In this document: positions 63,287 to 64,000 of the stretch, one piece after another
Layout: each line of letters begins with the position of its first letter
Position numbering within the stretch: the stretch's first letter is position 1
Source: Hasllibacter sp963833115
Lineage (GTDB): Bacteria > Pseudomonadota > Alphaproteobacteria > Rhodobacterales > Rhodobacteraceae
Reading direction: 5' to 3'
Length of the DNA stretch: 64,000 bases
NCBI GenBank assembly: GCA_963833115.1
Contig: CAWHWS010000002.1
Span: 2,604,001-2,668,000, forward strand
Notes under the pieces: generated by a model
Database searches by the model: none
Seen by the model: the letters and a program-made list of their open reading frames with translations, nothing else
What the model was told of the DNA's origin: nothing
Translations under genes and position numbers: made by a program

Positions 63287-64000
63287 ATGATGCCGCCAAG
63301 CTGCCTCGTCGCCAAGCTCTCCCATTACGTGGAGCTCTCGGAGGCCGACCGCGTCCTCATCGCGACGCTCGAGGAATCCGAACGCCCCCATCCCCGCCAG
63401 GCCGAGATCTACGCCCCCGGCGACGTCCAGGACCGGCTCTACGTGGTGAAGTCCGGCTGGCTCGTCTCCTATGCGGACATGCCGGACGGCCGGCGGCAGA
63501 TCGTGCGCATCCATCATCCCGGCGACATCATCGGCCTCCCCGAGATCTCGTCCGACCGCTCCGTGACCGGTCTGCGCAGCGTCGAATCGGGCACGCTCTG
63601 CCCCTTCCCGCGGGCCCATCTCGACCGCATATTCACCGAATCGCCACGGCTCACAGCGCTCCTCTTCACCCTCGCCCTGCGCGAGCACGTCGTCCTGATG
63701 GATCTGCTGCGCGCGAACTCCCGCCAGAACGCGCGTGAGCGCCTCGCCTACATGATCTGCGAGCTCGTCGCGCGCCTGCGGGTCACGAACCCCCACATGG
63801 GCGACACCCTGCGGCTGCCCCTGTCCCAGGGCGAGATCGCCGACCATCTCGGCCTGACCAACGTCTACGTCTCCAAGACCATCACCGGCCTGGTCCAGGA
63901 CCGGTTGATCGCGCGCACGGAGACGGGGCTGCGCCTCATCGACGAAGGGGCGCTGCGCTTGCTCGCGGATTACTCGGACCGACACGACCGGATCTCCACC
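63287..64000 (+). CDS. Crp/Fnr family transcriptional regulator, 3' end outside window
   Basis: The first 238 residues of a cyclic-nucleotide-domain regulator; no stop is reached. The effector barrel has EIYAPGDVQDRLYVVKSGWL (about 40-60) and IVRIHHPGDIIGLPEI. The C-terminal winged helix has LPLSQGEIADHLGLTNVYVSKTI. Only one cysteine (Cys6) lies in the N-terminal region, so an FNR-type [4Fe-4S] sensor is unlikely; a FixK-like factor is more plausible. It may control the nearby oxidase and microprotein genes. Start at either of two adjacent ATGs (63287 or 63290). Confidence 0.88.
   Translation, partial: MMPPSCLVAKLSHYVELSEADRVLIATLEESERPHPRQAEIYAPGDVQDRLYVVKSGWLVSYADMPDGRRQIVRIHHPGDIIGLPEISSDRSVTGLRSVESGTLCPFPRAHLDRIFTESPRLTALLFTLALREHVVLMDLLRANSRQNARERLAYMICELVARLRVTNPHMGDTLRLPLSQGEIADHLGLTNVYVSKTITGLVQDRLIARTETGLRLIDEGALRLLADYSDRHDRIST

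Overview
The window is very GC-rich DNA (mostly G/C third codon positions, almost no long gaps between genes) from an alphaproteobacterium, most likely of the Rhodobacterales type. The evidence is the GlpSTPQUV-type glycerol importer, the Anbu peptidase locus, the fused NuoE-NuoF formate dehydrogenase subunit, the many CUT1 sugar ABC transporters, a CioAB-type quinol oxidase, and intergenic palindromes of a kind common in that class. No rRNA, tRNA, CRISPR array, phage or conventional transposon was seen.

Layout. 1-5143: the end of a glycerol/polyol ABC importer operon (ATPase, two permeases, small membrane protein, binding protein). It is interrupted by twin-hairpin repeats and by a small GIY-YIG nuclease gene lying between two of them; the binding-protein gene carries six single-base frame changes. 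5478-6611: an iron-type alcohol dehydrogenase. 6625-13935 (minus): a formate module of folD, formate-tetrahydrofolate ligase and a two-subunit NAD-linked formate dehydrogenase whose small-subunit gene has a one-base frameshift. 14118-18222: circularly permuted ATP-grasp, alpha-E protein, transglutaminase and the proteasome-like peptidase Anbu. 18274-19380: 4-hydroxyphenylpyruvate dioxygenase.

19438-30970: a second sugar ABC importer with a PfkB kinase and an argininosuccinate-lyase-like protein, divergent from a ROK regulator that leads a PIG-L deacetylase, a DMT exporter and a small protein. 30967-37046: single genes (arabinose-5-phosphate isomerase, class III aminotransferase, acetyltransferase plus NTF2-like pair, HlyIII and rhomboid membrane proteins, an Asp/Asn-hydroxylase-like oxygenase). 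37139-43401 (minus): a third ABC importer with a GMC oxidoreductase.

44743-59154: a fourth importer with a galactoside catabolic operon: alpha-galactosidase, beta-galactosidase, mutarotase, a candidate galactose dehydrogenase, lactonase, 2-keto-3-deoxygalactonate kinase and aldolase. Together these make a De Ley-Doudoroff route from galactosides to pyruvate and glyceraldehyde-3-phosphate, with only galactonate dehydratase absent. 59222-62639: a GbsR-type regulator with a palindromic site at its promoter, cydAB and a stand-alone AsnC ligand domain. 62636-63122 (minus): three tiny single-helix membrane proteins, divergent from a Crp/Fnr regulator that runs off the end.

The most unusual feature is the set of palindromic elements. 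Several families share one design, two self-complementary arms that are inverted copies of each other. Elements or inserts also occur inside coding sequence (fdsA, and a separate insert in the GH42 gene), and one pair flanks the GIY-YIG nuclease gene, suggesting a repeat/nuclease partnership.
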